A stretch of 64,000 nucleotides of DNA, from positions 43,223,591 to 43,287,590 of the forward strand of contig CM046452.1 of NCBI GenBank assembly GCA_025506515.1, given 5' to 3'. This document shows positions 33,043 through 45,348 of the stretch, one piece after another. The position numbers and the translations under genes were made by a program. Each line of letters starts with the position of its first letter. Position 1 is the stretch's first letter. A model generated the notes under the pieces. The model was not told where the DNA came from, searched no databases, and worked only from the letters and a program-made list of their open reading frames with translations. The DNA comes from Flaveria trinervia. Lineage: Eukaryota > Streptophyta > Magnoliopsida > Asterales > Asteraceae.

Positions 33043-33833
33043 TGCTGGACCAAAAGAACCAATGAGCCTGATCAGAGAAACCTCTAAGTCCCACAGGACA
33101 TCACAACAGCTGAAGAAGACCTGATCAGCTGTTCTACAAAGTCTGAAGAATACAACTGCTGAAGTACGTCTGAAGTACTGAAGACAAAGACTGAGACAAC
33201 AGCTGAGATCTAAAGTCTGAAGACTTCAACAAGTACTGAAGACAAAGACTGAAGATCAACAGCTGAAAGACAAAGTCTGATGTTTAAGTACTGAAGACAT
33301 CAGCTGATGTTAACAGCTAATGACAACAGCTGAAGAGGGCTTCTTCAGTTGTTGTGATGGTTTTTCTTCTTCAGTAGTTTTCTTTTCCTTTCAGTAGTTT
33401 GTTTACTTTTCTTTTCAGTACTTGTAAACAACTGAAGAGGTTGTTCTTCAGTTGTTGTAGTTTCAGTAGTTTTATGTTTTTCAGTAGTTGTAAATAAGAT
33501 GTTTAACACTTAGGAACATTTGTAAGAAGATGTCAGTTGTTGACATCTTCAGTAGTTGTTAAACATCAGTAGTTATAAAACGGTTACATGTCCCTTTCAG
33601 GTGACATCAGCCTACGTCATTCTTTCCTTTATAAGGAAAGATGACTCACCTGTAATCGTGCCTTTGAGGCCGACAATCTTAATGCAATATTCCTTTTGTC
33701 GGATATTTCTCTCTCTATAACAAAATTCTTTTATCGTTTTATATCAATTGTTCTTGTTTGAATTTGTCTAATTCTGAGCTATTCCGCTGCTGAATCTGTT
33801 CAATCGATTAAACCAAGGGCTGAGATTCTAACA
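33043..33833 (+). repeat. Element D 5' LTR (791 bp)
   Basis: It starts TGCTGGACC (3' copy TGTTGGACC) and ends TTCTAACA. Motifs CAACAGCTGAAG and TTCAGTAGTTG fill 33100-33580. The TATA (TATAAGGA, 33630-33637) sits in the centre of a perfect 9-bp inverted repeat (33621-33641), just after CTACGTCA. The primer site TGGTATCAGAGC follows at 33836-33847. Confidence 0.94.
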
Positions 33834-34043
33834 AATGGTATCAGAGCAGGTTAATCATTGATCGATCTAACAATTGATCATTGAAACTGTTCAATCGCTC
33901 TAAGTTTAATCGAATTAGCAAAATTCGCAAGGATCTGTTATAGAGATTGAGAGTGTATCGCTTCTGGCCGTTTTATTTGAGGTATCGTGTGGTTTTGAGC
34001 TAAATTTATTGTGATTTTACTTGAATCTGTCTGATTTTCCACA

Positions 34044-36878
34044 ATGACTACTTCTTCGAATGATCCTTTCAATACTGGATCCTCTACCAAGCCTCCGATC
34101 TTGGTGAGGAATGAGTATAACATTTGGCAGAGAAGATTGCTCCATCACCTGTCTGTCAATAGCTCAGGTTGTTGGACATCTGTGGTACATGGACCACATA
34201 AGCCAATGGTGAATGATCGGAAACAAACCAGTTGGTTCCAAAGAAGAAGGAGCAATACTCCGATGAGGACAAGAAGTTGTTTGAAATCGATGCAAAAGCC
34301 CATGGAATTTTGGCTATGGCTATTCCTAATGAGATCTACTCTGGGCTTCTGCATTGTGAGTCTGCTCATGACCTCTGGAATGCCATTAAAGAACAATTTG
34401 GTGGTACTGATGAGGTTTTAGCAAACAACAGGGAAATCCTCGCCCAACAATATGAGACTTTCTCTCATAGAAAGGGTGAGACTCTGACTCAACAATTTGA
34501 GCGGTTTTCATGTTTAATCTCTGAATTGAAAATGGTTAAACATGAATATACAGGAGTCAGATGAACCATAGATTCTTAAGATCACTGCCTGAGAGATGGA
34601 ACACATATACCATTGTTCTACGCTCAAATGCTGATGTTGATCGCCTATCTCTCACCCAACTTCATGGGAAACTGCTTACATTCGAGAGAGAGATAGAGCA
34701 GAAAAGGAAATTGGTTTCATCTGGCATGCTCACTGAGGATTTTGTCCAAGGGAACACCGCCCTGATTGGACATCAAGAGTCAGAATATGCGTCATCTGAA
34801 AGCCAGTATGATGAGCATATTGATTTCTACAAACACTTCTGAGCCTGCCTTTGTGAGTGTTGATAGTTATTCTGCTGGTAGTAATAGTGACAATCTATGT
34901 TTCATCATGGATGATCTCAAGGGGATTGCTGATGATGACTTAGAAGAGATGGATATTTTGAGCCAAATGGCCTTGATAAATATCAGATCTCAGAAGTTCT
35001 ACAAAAGAACTGGAAGGAAATTCCCAGGACTCTCTGGCAAAACCAAAGTTGGTTTTGACAAGAGTAAGTTGAAGTGCCATAAATGCCCAGGCTTGGGCAC
35101 TTTGCAAGAGAATGTAGATCATCTGGATCTAACTCTCCTGCACCTTTTGTGACTTTCCCTGGCAATAGTCAACAAAACAGAGGGCAACAACTGTCAATTC
35201 TGGTTATCATCATCAACCACAATCTCCTGCATATTTTGTTCCACAGGGGCCAATGCCATATCCATACCCCTGCTATTACATGCCACAACCAGGCCAGGTT
35301 CAAGCACCCATGCTCAGCAACCACATGCACTCCCTGAGCCTCAACCATCCCAATCTCATCAACCTAATCAACTTCAACAACACAACTTCTTCACACCAGA
35401 GTTGTTGACTGGAGCAGTTTACCAGATGATGTGTCTGGTAATGAACAACTGTTCTCAGGTGCTGGTCAACATGGCGGTGAGCATCCTTTTGGAAATCTAG
35501 CTCTCATGGCTTTGGAATCCTCTGATGGATCATCCTCAAGTACCTCTTCAACACAGGTATCACAGGTATCCTCTGAGGCTAAGGCCAAACTATGTTCTGA
35601 AACTTGCATAGCAGCATTTGCCTCTATTAGAGAAGCAAATGTGGCTTTAATCAATAAAAATGTAGAGCTAGAACAAACAATTTCCAAAAATAAAGCTGAG
35701 TTTGAGTCTGTGCTAAAAGAGAAAACTGATGAGATTTACAAATTAAAATGCCAAATTCTGATGATAAGGCTAGGGAGATGTACTCTTAGAGAAGTACAAA
35801 GACCTCAAAGATACTCTTGCTGTCACCCAGGTAGAGTGTGATCGATGGGTACAATCTTGTAAGGGCTTTGAAATGCTTCTTAGTAAGCAAACAGCTTCCA
35901 ATGTGAAGTTTGGAATTGGTTATAATCACACTGCTCCTCCTACAGTTTTTGCTTCAAGAGCAGGAGCGAATCTGATGGAGAAAGTAATGACCAATCCACC
36001 TCATCATGTGATTCACTACTTGATAAAGCACCATCAGTAGTTGAAGTCAGTAGTAATCCCTCTGTGAACCTATCAGCTGATATTGATGGTTCAACTGCTG
36101 ACACTCACATGATCAATGAGTTGATCAACCCAAGTGTTATCCCTAGAAGTACTGAGGGTACTGGAGAGCAGGGGATAACATCTGGAGTTCAAATCCTAAT
36201 GACTGACAGCACTGAAGAGAAGAAAACTGTCAGTAGGAAGGATTTGAAGCCTACTAAGGAAGTTGACAAGAAGGCAAAAAGTGCTTCTAAACTGCTGAAG
36301 AGCAAGTCTTCATAGTTTCATCTTCTTTAGTTGATGATCAACAGAAGATGAAGAAGAAACCATGTGAAATATGTGGTCTATTCAATCATCTCACAGATGA
36401 TTGTTGTACAAAAAGGGATCCAACTCAAACAAAAAGAGAAAATTAAAAAAATTGGCTAAAATGAAAACTGAGTTTGAGTCCAAGTTTGTACCAGCAGCAT
36501 CAAATCCTGTTACTCCTATGACCAAAAAGAAATCTAAAAAGGAAGGAGTGCAACAGGCAATAGCTGAGGTTGCTCAAAAGAAGATGGTGCAACACAAGAA
36601 CTCATCATCAAACACCAATACCAATGTGTCTGAAGAGCTGAAAGCTCTCTCCCAGAATCAGACACAGCTGGTAATGATGGTTCAACATCTGTTGGGAAGA
36701 GTTAACCAACTTGATGGCCCTGTGTTGAAACCCCAGAAAAGGAGATCCAAGCCGAAGGATTCCTCTTCTAAACCATCTCCTTCACCCAAGCTATTGTGTC
36801 CAATAAACCTGTTAGTTTACCATCTGTTGATGAGACCAGGCCCAAAACCAAAAGGTTTGGGTCTCCAAAACTAACTGA
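34044..36878 (+). pseudogene. gag: Element D gag, broken
   Basis: ATG at 34044 (MTTSSNDPFNTGSSTKPPIL). The copia Gag domain of the UBN2 type is recognisable: NEYNIWQRRLLHHL, IPNEIYSGLLHCESAHDLWNAIKEQFGG, RFLRSLPERWNTYTIVLR. The first zinc knuckle (35074-35110) is split by a frameshift. The segment after the Ser-rich STQVSQVSS stretch has a coiled coil (35590-35770), Lys-rich segments and a second knuckle CEICGLFNHLTDDC near 36366-36407. In one frame it ends at TGA 36876-36878. Frameshifts or stops occur near 34225, 34560, 34800, 35090, 35780 and 36315. As in A/B, the part from 35557 may be an optional intron-like segment. Confidence 0.82.
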
Positions 36879-36894
36879 TTGTTTATTTATGCAG
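35557..36894 (+). other. Candidate exitron-like intron between gag and pol, element D
   Basis: Donors ACACAG|GTATCA (GT 35557) or CACAG|GTATCC (GT 35566), both after in-frame CAG codons. Branch-like CTAAC at 36871-36875, T-rich run, acceptor TTATGCAG ending at 36894. The next codon is in the pol frame. Length is 1338 or 1329 nt. Position and phase match B and A although the sequence family differs. Confidence 0.5.
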
Positions 36895-39800
36895 GTTTCT
36901 TCAACATTCCAAAGTAGCATCTGGTATGTAGACAGTGGGGGATCTATGCATATGACTGGGAACAACTCACTTCTTAATGACTACTCTCCAGGAAGGAAGG
37001 GATTTGTTTCTTTTGGCAATGATGCAAGAGGTTACATCATCGGGAAGGGCTTTGTTCCAATAGGGAAATAAAGTTTGATGATGTCAACCATGTGGAAAAT
37101 CTCAAGTATAATCTTTTGAGTGTCAGTCAATTGTGTGACAAAGGCCATGTTGCCCTTTTCACAAGCCAGAACTGCAGGATCTGTCATCCAAAGTTCTGAG
37201 TTTGATTGACAAGGTATTGGATGCTCACACTCTCCTGAAGGCCAACAGGACAGGAAGAGTGTATGCCTTAGATCTTTCCAAGAAAATTGATCTCAAAGGC
37301 CATCCTGCCTATTTTCCAAGGCCTCTCCTCAAGAATCTAATCTATGGCATAGAAGGCTGGGACATGTTAATTTCAAGACACATGAATCAGCTGATACACA
37401 TAGTTTAGTAAGGGGAATGCCTATGAAGGAGTTCAAGTGTGAAAACAACTGCACTGCTTGTTGAAAGGAAAACAGCACAAGGTTCATTTCCACCTATTGA
37501 AGAACCAAAGTCCACTGCCTGCTTACAACTTCTTCACATGGATCTCTTTGGTCCTGTGAGAGTGATGAGCATGGCACAGAAAAAATACTGTCTGGTAATT
37601 GTGGATGATTACTCCAGATTTGTATGGACTTTCTTTCTACATTCAAAGGATGAAGCTGCACAGAAGATCATAAACTTTGTGTTGTATGCTGAGAAGCAGT
37701 ATTCCCTCTCAGTCAGTGTATTAGAAGTGATAATGGAACAGAATTCAGGAACAATACACTTGATGAATTCTACCTTTCCAAGGGAATAAAGAGACAGTTT
37801 AGTATTCCAAGAACTCCTGAACAGATGGAGTTGTGGAGAGAAAGAACAGGACCCTCATTGAAGCTGCAAGGTCTATGTTGGCTGATTCTGGACTGCCATT
37901 GACCTTTTGGGCTGAAGCTGTCAACACAGCATGCTATGTGCAGAATAGAGTGCTAATAAATCAGAGGTTGATGAAGACTCCATATGAAGTTCTACATCAT
38001 TTGGCCCCTCATTTCATTTTTAGAGCATTTGGGTGTCCCTGTTTCATTCTCAACACAAAGGATCAGCTCCAGAAATTTGATCCTAAGGTGGATGCAGGGT
38101 ATTTTGTTGGTTATTCATCAACTTGCAGGCATACAGAGTCTTCAACTGCAGAACAAAGATGGTTGAAGAGACTTTACATGTCAAGTCAATGAATCTCCAA
38201 AGGACAAGATTCCACAAAGCCCTGTGGAGCTCTTTGATTTGGACATACTACAATATGTCCTTATCATCTCCTGCTGTTGCTCCTGTCAATAGTTCACCAC
38301 CCGGTGTTACTACTGAAGATGATGATGATAGTAGTAATCACCTCTTCAGGTTTAGTGATCAACTGCCTGAGTCCTCTAAACCTGATGCTCCTGTAGCTCC
38401 AGCCGCACCATCCACACAACAAATGCTGATGAGATTCTGCATCCATCCTCACTTCATTTGAGTTGCCACCATCTTCATGGTTTCAAGAATCTGCCTCAAC
38501 ATCTGCTGCTGCTGAAGACCCTACAAACACTTGCACAGATTTGATTGTTTACCAAGAGCTGAAAAATCACCCAATATCTCAAATCCTTGGTGATATCAAT
38601 GCTGGTGTCTCAACCAGAAGCCAGTTGTCCAATTCTGCTTCTATGCTCTCTTCATCAGTCAGCTAGAGCCGAAGAACTATCATGTTGCTTTGAGGGACAA
38701 TGGATGGGTTGAAGCCATGCAGCTTGAGCTTCTTCAGTTCAAGAAACAGCAAGTGTGGGAGCTTGTTCCTCTACCCCCAGGTAAGTGTGCAATAGCACTA
38801 AATGGGTGTTTAGGAATAAATGATGAAATGAAAATGGGCTAATTGTTAAGAACAAGGCCAGACTGGTTGTGCAGGGGTTTGCACAAGAAGAAGGTATGAT
38901 TATGATGAAACCTTTGCCCCTGTAGCGAGACTGGAGGCAATTAGATTGTTTTTAGCCTATGCTGCACTCCATAATCTTAAAGTTTTCCAAATGGATGTCA
39001 AAAGTGCTTTTCTATATGGTACAATAAAAGAAGAAGTTTATGTGTGTCAACCACCAGGCTTTGAGGATAATAAGCACCTAGAATGGGTATATAAGCTTGA
39101 TAAAGCTCTTTATGGGTTGAAACAAGCACCTAGAGCTTGGTATGAGACCTTATCAAACTTTCTTCTACAGAATAATTTCACTAGAGGCTCCATAGATAAA
39201 ACTTTATTTATTAAGAAGGTGGATCAGCATAAGCTACTGTTCAAATTTATGTTGATGATATTATTTGCATCCTCTGATCCCCAATTGTGTGAGGATTTCC
39301 AAACCTTAATGCAACAGAAGTTTGAAATGAGTGCAATGGGAGAATTACAGTTCTTTCTAGGTTTGCAAATCAAACAAAAGCTGATGGAATTTTCATTCAT
39401 CAGTCTAAATACACAAAAGATCTTTTGAATAAGTTTGATTTACAAAACTGTAAATCGTTCTACTCCCATGTGCAACACCACACAATTGGATGTTGATCAG
39501 AAAGGTAAAGGTGTTGATGAAACCCTTTACAGATGTATGATTGGTTCTTTGATGTATTTAACAGCTTCTAGACCAGATATTATGTTTGCTACATGTGTTT
39601 GTGCTAGATTTCAGGCTGCACCTAAGGAGTCTCATCTGATTGCAGTCAAGAGGATCTTTAGATATCTGCAAGGCACACAATCTCTAGGCTTATGGTATTC
39701 CACTGGACATTCTTGCAAATTAGTTGCTTTCTCTGACAGTGACTATGCAGGATGTAAGTTGACCAGGAAATCAACTTCTGGTGGATGCCAATTCCTAGGC

Positions 39801-40198
39801 AACTGTTTGATTTCTTGGCAGAGTAAGAAACAAACATCTGTTGCTACATCCACTGCTGAAGCCGAGTACATTGCTGCTGCAAGTTGTACATCCCAAATAC
39901 TCTGGCTTCAGAATCAACTTTTGGATTATGGCATTACAGAGACTAAGACTCCACTATCAATGGATAGTGCTTCAGCTCTTTGCATTGTCAAAAATCCTGT
40001 CCAGCACTCTAGGACCAAACATATAGAAATTAGACATCATTTTATAAGAGATTGTTTGAAAAGGGTCTAATTAATCCTATGTTTGTGCCTAGTGCTGATG
40101 AGCTTGCAGACATTTTTACTAAGCCTTTGGATAGTTCAACTTTCCACAACCTGGTGTTAAGGCTTGGTATGCTGCAGAGAATAAGTGACAACTACTGA
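36895..40198 (+). pseudogene. pol: Element D pol (protease, integrase, RT, RNase H), broken
   Basis: Protease motif WYVDSGGSMHMTGN near 36922. Integrase pieces: LQLLHMDLFGPVRVMS (37530), IVDDYSRFVWTFF (37598), MERKNRTLIEAARSMLADSG (37833) and FRAFGCPCFI (38020). RT pieces: VFQMDVKSAFLYG (38980), LYGLKQAPRAWYETL (39110), a YVDD at 39248-39259 displaced from its frame by an indel, and QFFLGLQI (39350). RNase H: DSDYAGCKLTRKSTSGGCQF (39738), STAEAEYIAAASC (39850) and KNPVQHSRTKHIEIRHHF (39990). It ends at TGA 40196-40198. At least ten frameshifts or stops are scattered through it. The copia order is clear and no domain is fully intact apart from most of RNase H. Confidence 0.88.
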
Positions 40199-40916
40199 TG
40201 ATCTCAGTAATTACTGATGATCATTGGTAACCATGTCACATATAAGTACTGATGAGTTATTTTACCCTCAGTAGTTTTTATAACTACTGAAGGCTAAATG
40301 CTTTAAGTACTGTACTTTCTGTTCTACACTACTGATGTAGTTACAACTACTGAAATCAGTAGAAACAGATAAGTACTGATGTCCTATGAAACAACTGAAA
40401 ACAGCTAAAAGCTGATGAGTAAGTGTTGAGGACAGTATGAAACAGCTGAAAGGCTATGAATTGACGACAACTACTGATGAGTACTCTCTCTTCAGTAGTT
40501 CACAAACTGCTGTTTCTTTATAAACAACTGAAGCAATACCATGTCTTCAGTAGTTTCACAACTACTGATGACTAACACCAAGTCTTCAGTTGTTTACAAC
40601 AACTGATGGCAAAACCACGGTCTTCAGTAGTTTCACAACTACTGATGACTAATACCAAGTCCTCAGTTGTTTCAACATCTGAAGTCCAACTTGTCTTCAG
40701 TAGTTTTTAAAACTACTGATCCTAAATCAGAGACTTCAGTTGTTTCAACGTCTGATAGTAAACACCATGTCTTTAGTTGTTTTATAACTGCTGACCACAC
40801 CAATACCATCAGTTGTTTCAAACTTCTGAAAGATAATACCACGTCATCAGTAGCTTCAAATACTGATGACTAACTCCAAAACCTTCAGTCGTTTCATAAC
40901 CCGTACCCTATATATA
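40190..40916 (+). promoter_or_regulatory. Palindrome array and TATA box before ORF3, element D
   Basis: Hairpin-forming units CAGTAGTT/AACTACTG and CAGTTGTT/AACAACTG are repeated: perfect examples at 40270-40290, 40548-40567, 40587-40605, 40625-40644 and 40698-40718. The array ends in TATATATA at 40909-40916, about 80 nt before the ORF3 ATG. The motif is the same type as in D's own LTR. Promoter function is inferred from the layout. Confidence 0.55.
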
Positions 40917-40994
40917 CCTGATCCCTCTTTCAGAGTTTTTCATTCTTTCACGACCTAACTTTTCAAAAGCTCTGAAAACCTTTCACCTTCATTA

Positions 40995-43900
40995 ATGGCG
41001 ACCATGCAACTCAAACCTCGACACAACTGTGTCGCGTACCTACAAAATCGCCCTTCTGGACCAAATTTGAAAATGCTATAGATCTTATGGTCCAATCCCC
41101 AAAAACGGCTTTTCTTTTAAATCCAATCATTTATGCCGATTCGCTACGTCAGTTCTGGATGAATGCGACCGTTAATGGAGAATCTATCCATTCATCTATC
41201 AACTCGCATAAGGTGGTCATCTCTACTGCTACCATCCGCCAAATATTACTGTTAGATGATGCTGCCTACCCTGTTGGATATCCTAAGCGCCAACTTGATC
41301 TTTCCTTGGACAACATGGATATCAGGGTGATCTTAGTGCTTCAACAATCCTGAAGAAACATTTTCCAGATGCTGAACGATTATTATTTCATATGGTAAAT
41401 GTTTGCCTGGCTCCGAAGACTTCTTCTTGGGATCAACTGTCTTCCAGATGGCAACAGGTATTGTTCTCTATCCTTGAACAAGAACCACTAAACTTTTCTG
41501 AAATAATTTTTCTTGAACTCAAGGATATGGCCACAAAACCACTTTCTAACCGTTGGATACTATATCCTCGGTTTATAATGGCCATAATAGAGAATCAGCT
41601 TTCTGCTGAGGGACTAGTTGGTCTGGGAGTCCCTGCTTTGGCTGTATTGCCGGAGGTATACTCCCGACACAACACTGACCAAACTCTCAACAGGCTGCCA
41701 AGCTGCGCAAACCCACGCAGCTGGAACCCACAGCCTCCACCTCCACATCCAAAGTCCCCTCCAAACCCCAAAGAAGAAGCCTAAGAAAGCTACTCAGGGA
41801 ATTGAGTCCCCTGTGGATGCTCCTGCTGCACCAACGCAGGTTATCTCTGCTGGAAATAAAACCCCAGTAGAGACTGTGACTCCACCAACTGAAGCCGCTC
41901 AGGTTTCCTCTCAAAAGGAACCTGAAGCAATCACTCAAAGGGAAGCCACAATGCTGGGATCCTCCTCACTTGAGGGGATTACCATTGAAGAGCACCACTT
42001 GTCCCGGGTGCACAGCTTCCACACCCTCTCCTGATGCAACCGCCCCTCAAAGCCCTACTATCATTGTTGCAAAAGTGCTGACGTAGTTACATTCCTCACA
42101 CCCCCACCCAGACACCATTCTACTGGGATAACCTCAACACCTGAGGGGGAGGATCACAATGCTTCTGTCAACCCACAGCACAGGGGTTATCATGTTCCAT
42201 CTTCTAGTGTAGATAAGGAGGTGCGAACTTCTGGTGAGGCTGCCACTGCTCCTGACTCAGCAAATGACCAGGATGCAGTTGGTAACATCTCTAAGTCCTC
42301 ACCAGCGGCAACAACTGATGAAGGACATAGTCCTGAGGCTGGAAGTCCCCAGAACCGAGAACAAGGGGCACATGCTATAATTGATCTACACTCAAGGCAT
42401 GTTCATTCTGACTTTGTCAGGAGGTCAGGTGATTCAGTATCAACTGATGATGACCTGAGCTTCTTCTATGATGTAGTTGCTCAAAACACCATTCTAGAGG
42501 ATGAGGTTAGCAGACTCAAAGAGCTGCTGGCCAAGATGTCTCAGGATGCAAGTCCATCTGCCACCACAATACACCCACAGATGGCACCTTCTTCTGAAGG
42601 TCCCTACACACTGAGCCAGTATATACTTCCAAGCCACCAGCCTCTGCTTTCGGCACTGATTCTCAGGAACAGAACCATCCTGATCAATCAGTTGCTACCC
42701 TTCAAAAATCCCTACCTCTCATCACTCCCATGATCACAGATATAGTGATCAAAGCCATTGATGAGAGGCTTGCTACAATAATACAACCCTTGGTGGAGGA
42801 GTTGGTGACTAAATCCCTTTCTACTGCTCAAACCCTTGCACCCAATGCAACCAAAAAGGGGGAGAGTCAGTTAGTTAAAGGAAAAAGGAAGAGGATAGAT
42901 GGGGAGAAGGCGAAAGAATCTGAGGTTGTAAATGAGAAGGAGAAGGAGAGTGTGAAGGGAGCTGAAGTGAATGAAAGTCAAAAAGACTTTCATGTCACAT
43001 ATCAAAAGAGAAAAGGAGAGTCTGAGAAGGAGAAGGAGCTGAAGGATATGGTGAAAGAAGCTGACGCAACCATAACCGTTCAATGGATAAAATCATTGAG
43101 CAGTTGTATAGGCAGGGTTTTGACATCAAACAACTAGACTCCGAGATCAGAAGGATGGAAACAGAGGAGATCAATTCAAGATGGGCTAGCTATGATGCCT
43201 TAGAGAAGAGAAAGGCTGGAGATAATGATCAGATTTATAGCTAAATACTTGGGAAGATCTCTAATGGAAATAAGGGCCTGGACCAGGGACAACATCTTGG
43301 CAATAACCACCAAGATTTGTTCGTCTGAAGAACTCCAAAGGTTTAGTGATTGAGGTATTGAATGAAGCTGGGGTTGGGAATCGAAAAGAACTGACAAAAT
43401 TTACCAAAGCCTCCCTTACAGCCAAAATGCTAAAACAGTCTGAAAAGCCTCAATCCTCAAAATCACTATCTCCACAACCACTAAAACAACCCCTTTACCC
43501 TCTAAACCAACCATCCAACCCACAAAACCAAATCCTTTACCCCTAAAACCCATTGCCAGTGATGTACCTAGCCAAAAGAAAAGAAAGGTACTGAGGCCTG
43601 ATGAAGATGAAGAGGAGGATGAAGACAGACTGCCACTCTCTGCAGTCATTACTTTGCCTAAGGCTAAACCAATGTCCATCACTCCTGCTTCTCAAATGCA
43701 TGATGTAATGATAAAGATTGAAGAGGAACAGATGCAAAAACATGATCAGGAAATGCTGAAAAGCATTGACAAAGCATATGCTACATCCTCTTCAATGATC
43801 AGCATGAAGAAAGAAGTATTAAGATTGTACACCCTTGCTAATACCTTTCAATACCAAAGGGAAAGAGTAAGGATATGGCCTGATCCTAGGGTGGCACACC

Positions 43901-44441
43901 GGATTTTCAAGAAAGAAATTCCTTCAAGATACAAGGGCCAAGTGAAGAGAGTTGTCGACGAAGACATCACTGTGGTGCTTGTAGTGTCCCCTTGGGAATT
44001 GTTGAAGAGTTCAAGAAAGCCTATGAAGCCAAACAACCACCTCAAAAGATGTTAGAGAACAAAATTATAAAGAAGGGATTGGTTTATAAACGACTTGAAA
44101 ACTTCAAACAAGAAGAGCTCAACCTGCTCTTAGAAGGGACTCATCCAGATGAGTTTGCTTATAGACAAATAACCACGGTTGAGCTCAAGAATGGAAAACA
44201 GGCCAAGTACATATCTGAAGTGTATGGCCGAGAAGGATTATTTGATGGTGTGCCCGAGGTGCTGACAATGGATGAGCAAATCATGTTTCTAAGGGCTTAC
44301 ACTAGGGAATCATATAGGCTGATACACGGAAGTAGATCTCATGGTTGGGGCAACAGCTCGGTGTCCAAGTCCCCAATACAGAGCTCCCAACCATATCATG
44401 CCAAACAGATCATCAGAGACTTCTTTCCAGGCCGGTGCTGA
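40995..44441 (+). pseudogene. Element D ORF3 (env-position protein, unknown function), broken
   Basis: ATG at 40995 (MATMQLKPRHNCVAYLQNRP). The N-terminal domain resembles that of A/B/C: LNPIIYADSLRQFWMNATV, INSHKVVISTATIRQILLLD, FHMVNVCLAPKTSSWDQLSS, PLNFSEIIFLELKDM and WILYPRFIMAIIENQL. Ser/Thr/Pro-rich and acidic low-complexity segments follow, then a Lys/Glu-rich region (42850-43060; GKRKRIDGEK is basic). The C-terminal domain reads LRLYTLANTFQYQRERVRIW, IVEEFKKAYEAKQPP and MFLRAYTRESYRLIHGS. The last frame ends at 44441. There are breaks every few hundred bases. No introns are evident here, in contrast to B/C. No membrane segment is seen. Confidence 0.72.
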
Positions 44442-44542
44442 AAAAGGGTCACTTCTCATCTGATCAAGAGGATAAGAGACCAATCTATCTGCCAAAATAA
44501 GTGGGACTCGTCAATAACTTAGAGGTTTTGGCTGCATTGTTC

Positions 44543-44550
44543 AGGGGGAG
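44543..44550 (+). other. Polypurine tract, element D
   Basis: AGGGGGAG lies two bases before the 3' LTR. Confidence 0.8.
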
Positions 44551-44552
44551 TT

Positions 44553-45343
44553 TGTTGGACCAAAAGAACCAATGAGCCTGATCAGAGAAACCTCTAAGTC
44601 CCACAGGACATCACAACAGCTGAAGAAGACCTGATCAGCTGTGTCTACAAAGTCTGAAGAATACAACTGCTGAGGTACGTCTGAAGTACTGAAGACAAAG
44701 ACTGAGACAACAGCTGAAGATCTAAAGTCTGAAGACTTCAACAAGTACGGAAGACAAAGACTGAAGATCAACAGCTGAAAGACAAAGTCTGATGTTTAAG
44801 TACTGAAGACATCAGCTGATGTTAGCAGCTGATGACAACAGCTGAAGAGGGCTTCTTCAGTTGTTGTGATGGTTTTTCTTCTTCAGTAGTTTTCTTTTCC
44901 TTTCAGTAGTTTGTTTACTTTTCTTTTCAGTACTTGTAAACAACTGAAGAGGTTGTTCTTCAGTTGTTGTAGTTTTAGTAGTTTTATGTTTTTCAGTAGT
45001 TGTAAATAAGATGTTTAACACTTAGGAACATTTGTAAGAAGATGTCAGTTGTTGACATCTTCAGTAGTTGTTAAACATCAGTAGTTATAAAACGGTTACA
45101 TGTCACTTTCAGGTGACATCAGCCTACGTCATTCTTTCCTTTATAAGGAAAGATGACTCACCTGTAATCGTGCCTTTGAGGCCGACAATCTTAATGCAAT
45201 ATTCCTTTTGTCGGATATTTCTCTCTCTATAACAAAATTCTTTTATCGTTTTATCAATTGTTCTTGTTTGAATTTGTCTAATTCTGAGCTATTCCGCTGC
45301 TGAATCTGTTCAATCGATTAAACCAAGGGCTGAGATTCTAACA
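44553..45343 (+). repeat. Element D 3' LTR (791 bp)
   Basis: TGTTGGACC ... TTCTAACA. Near-identical to 33043-33833, with the TATA palindrome at 45133-45153. ATACA follows. Confidence 0.94.
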
Positions 45344-45348
45344 ATACA

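Larger units (their letters stand above)
33043..45343 (+). mobile_element. Element D: second family of Sirevirus-type Ty1/copia retrotransposon
   Basis: LTRs of 791 bp each (33043-33833 and 44553-45343), target duplication ATACA (33038-33042 and 45344-45348). Gag, pol and an ORF3 follow the same plan as A/B/C, but sequences differ strongly, including the repeat motif in the LTR (CAACTGAAG/TTCAGTAGTT types). The LTRs differ at only about a dozen places by eye, yet gag, pol and ORF3 carry many frameshifts. It is the innermost insertion of the stack. Confidence 0.94.
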
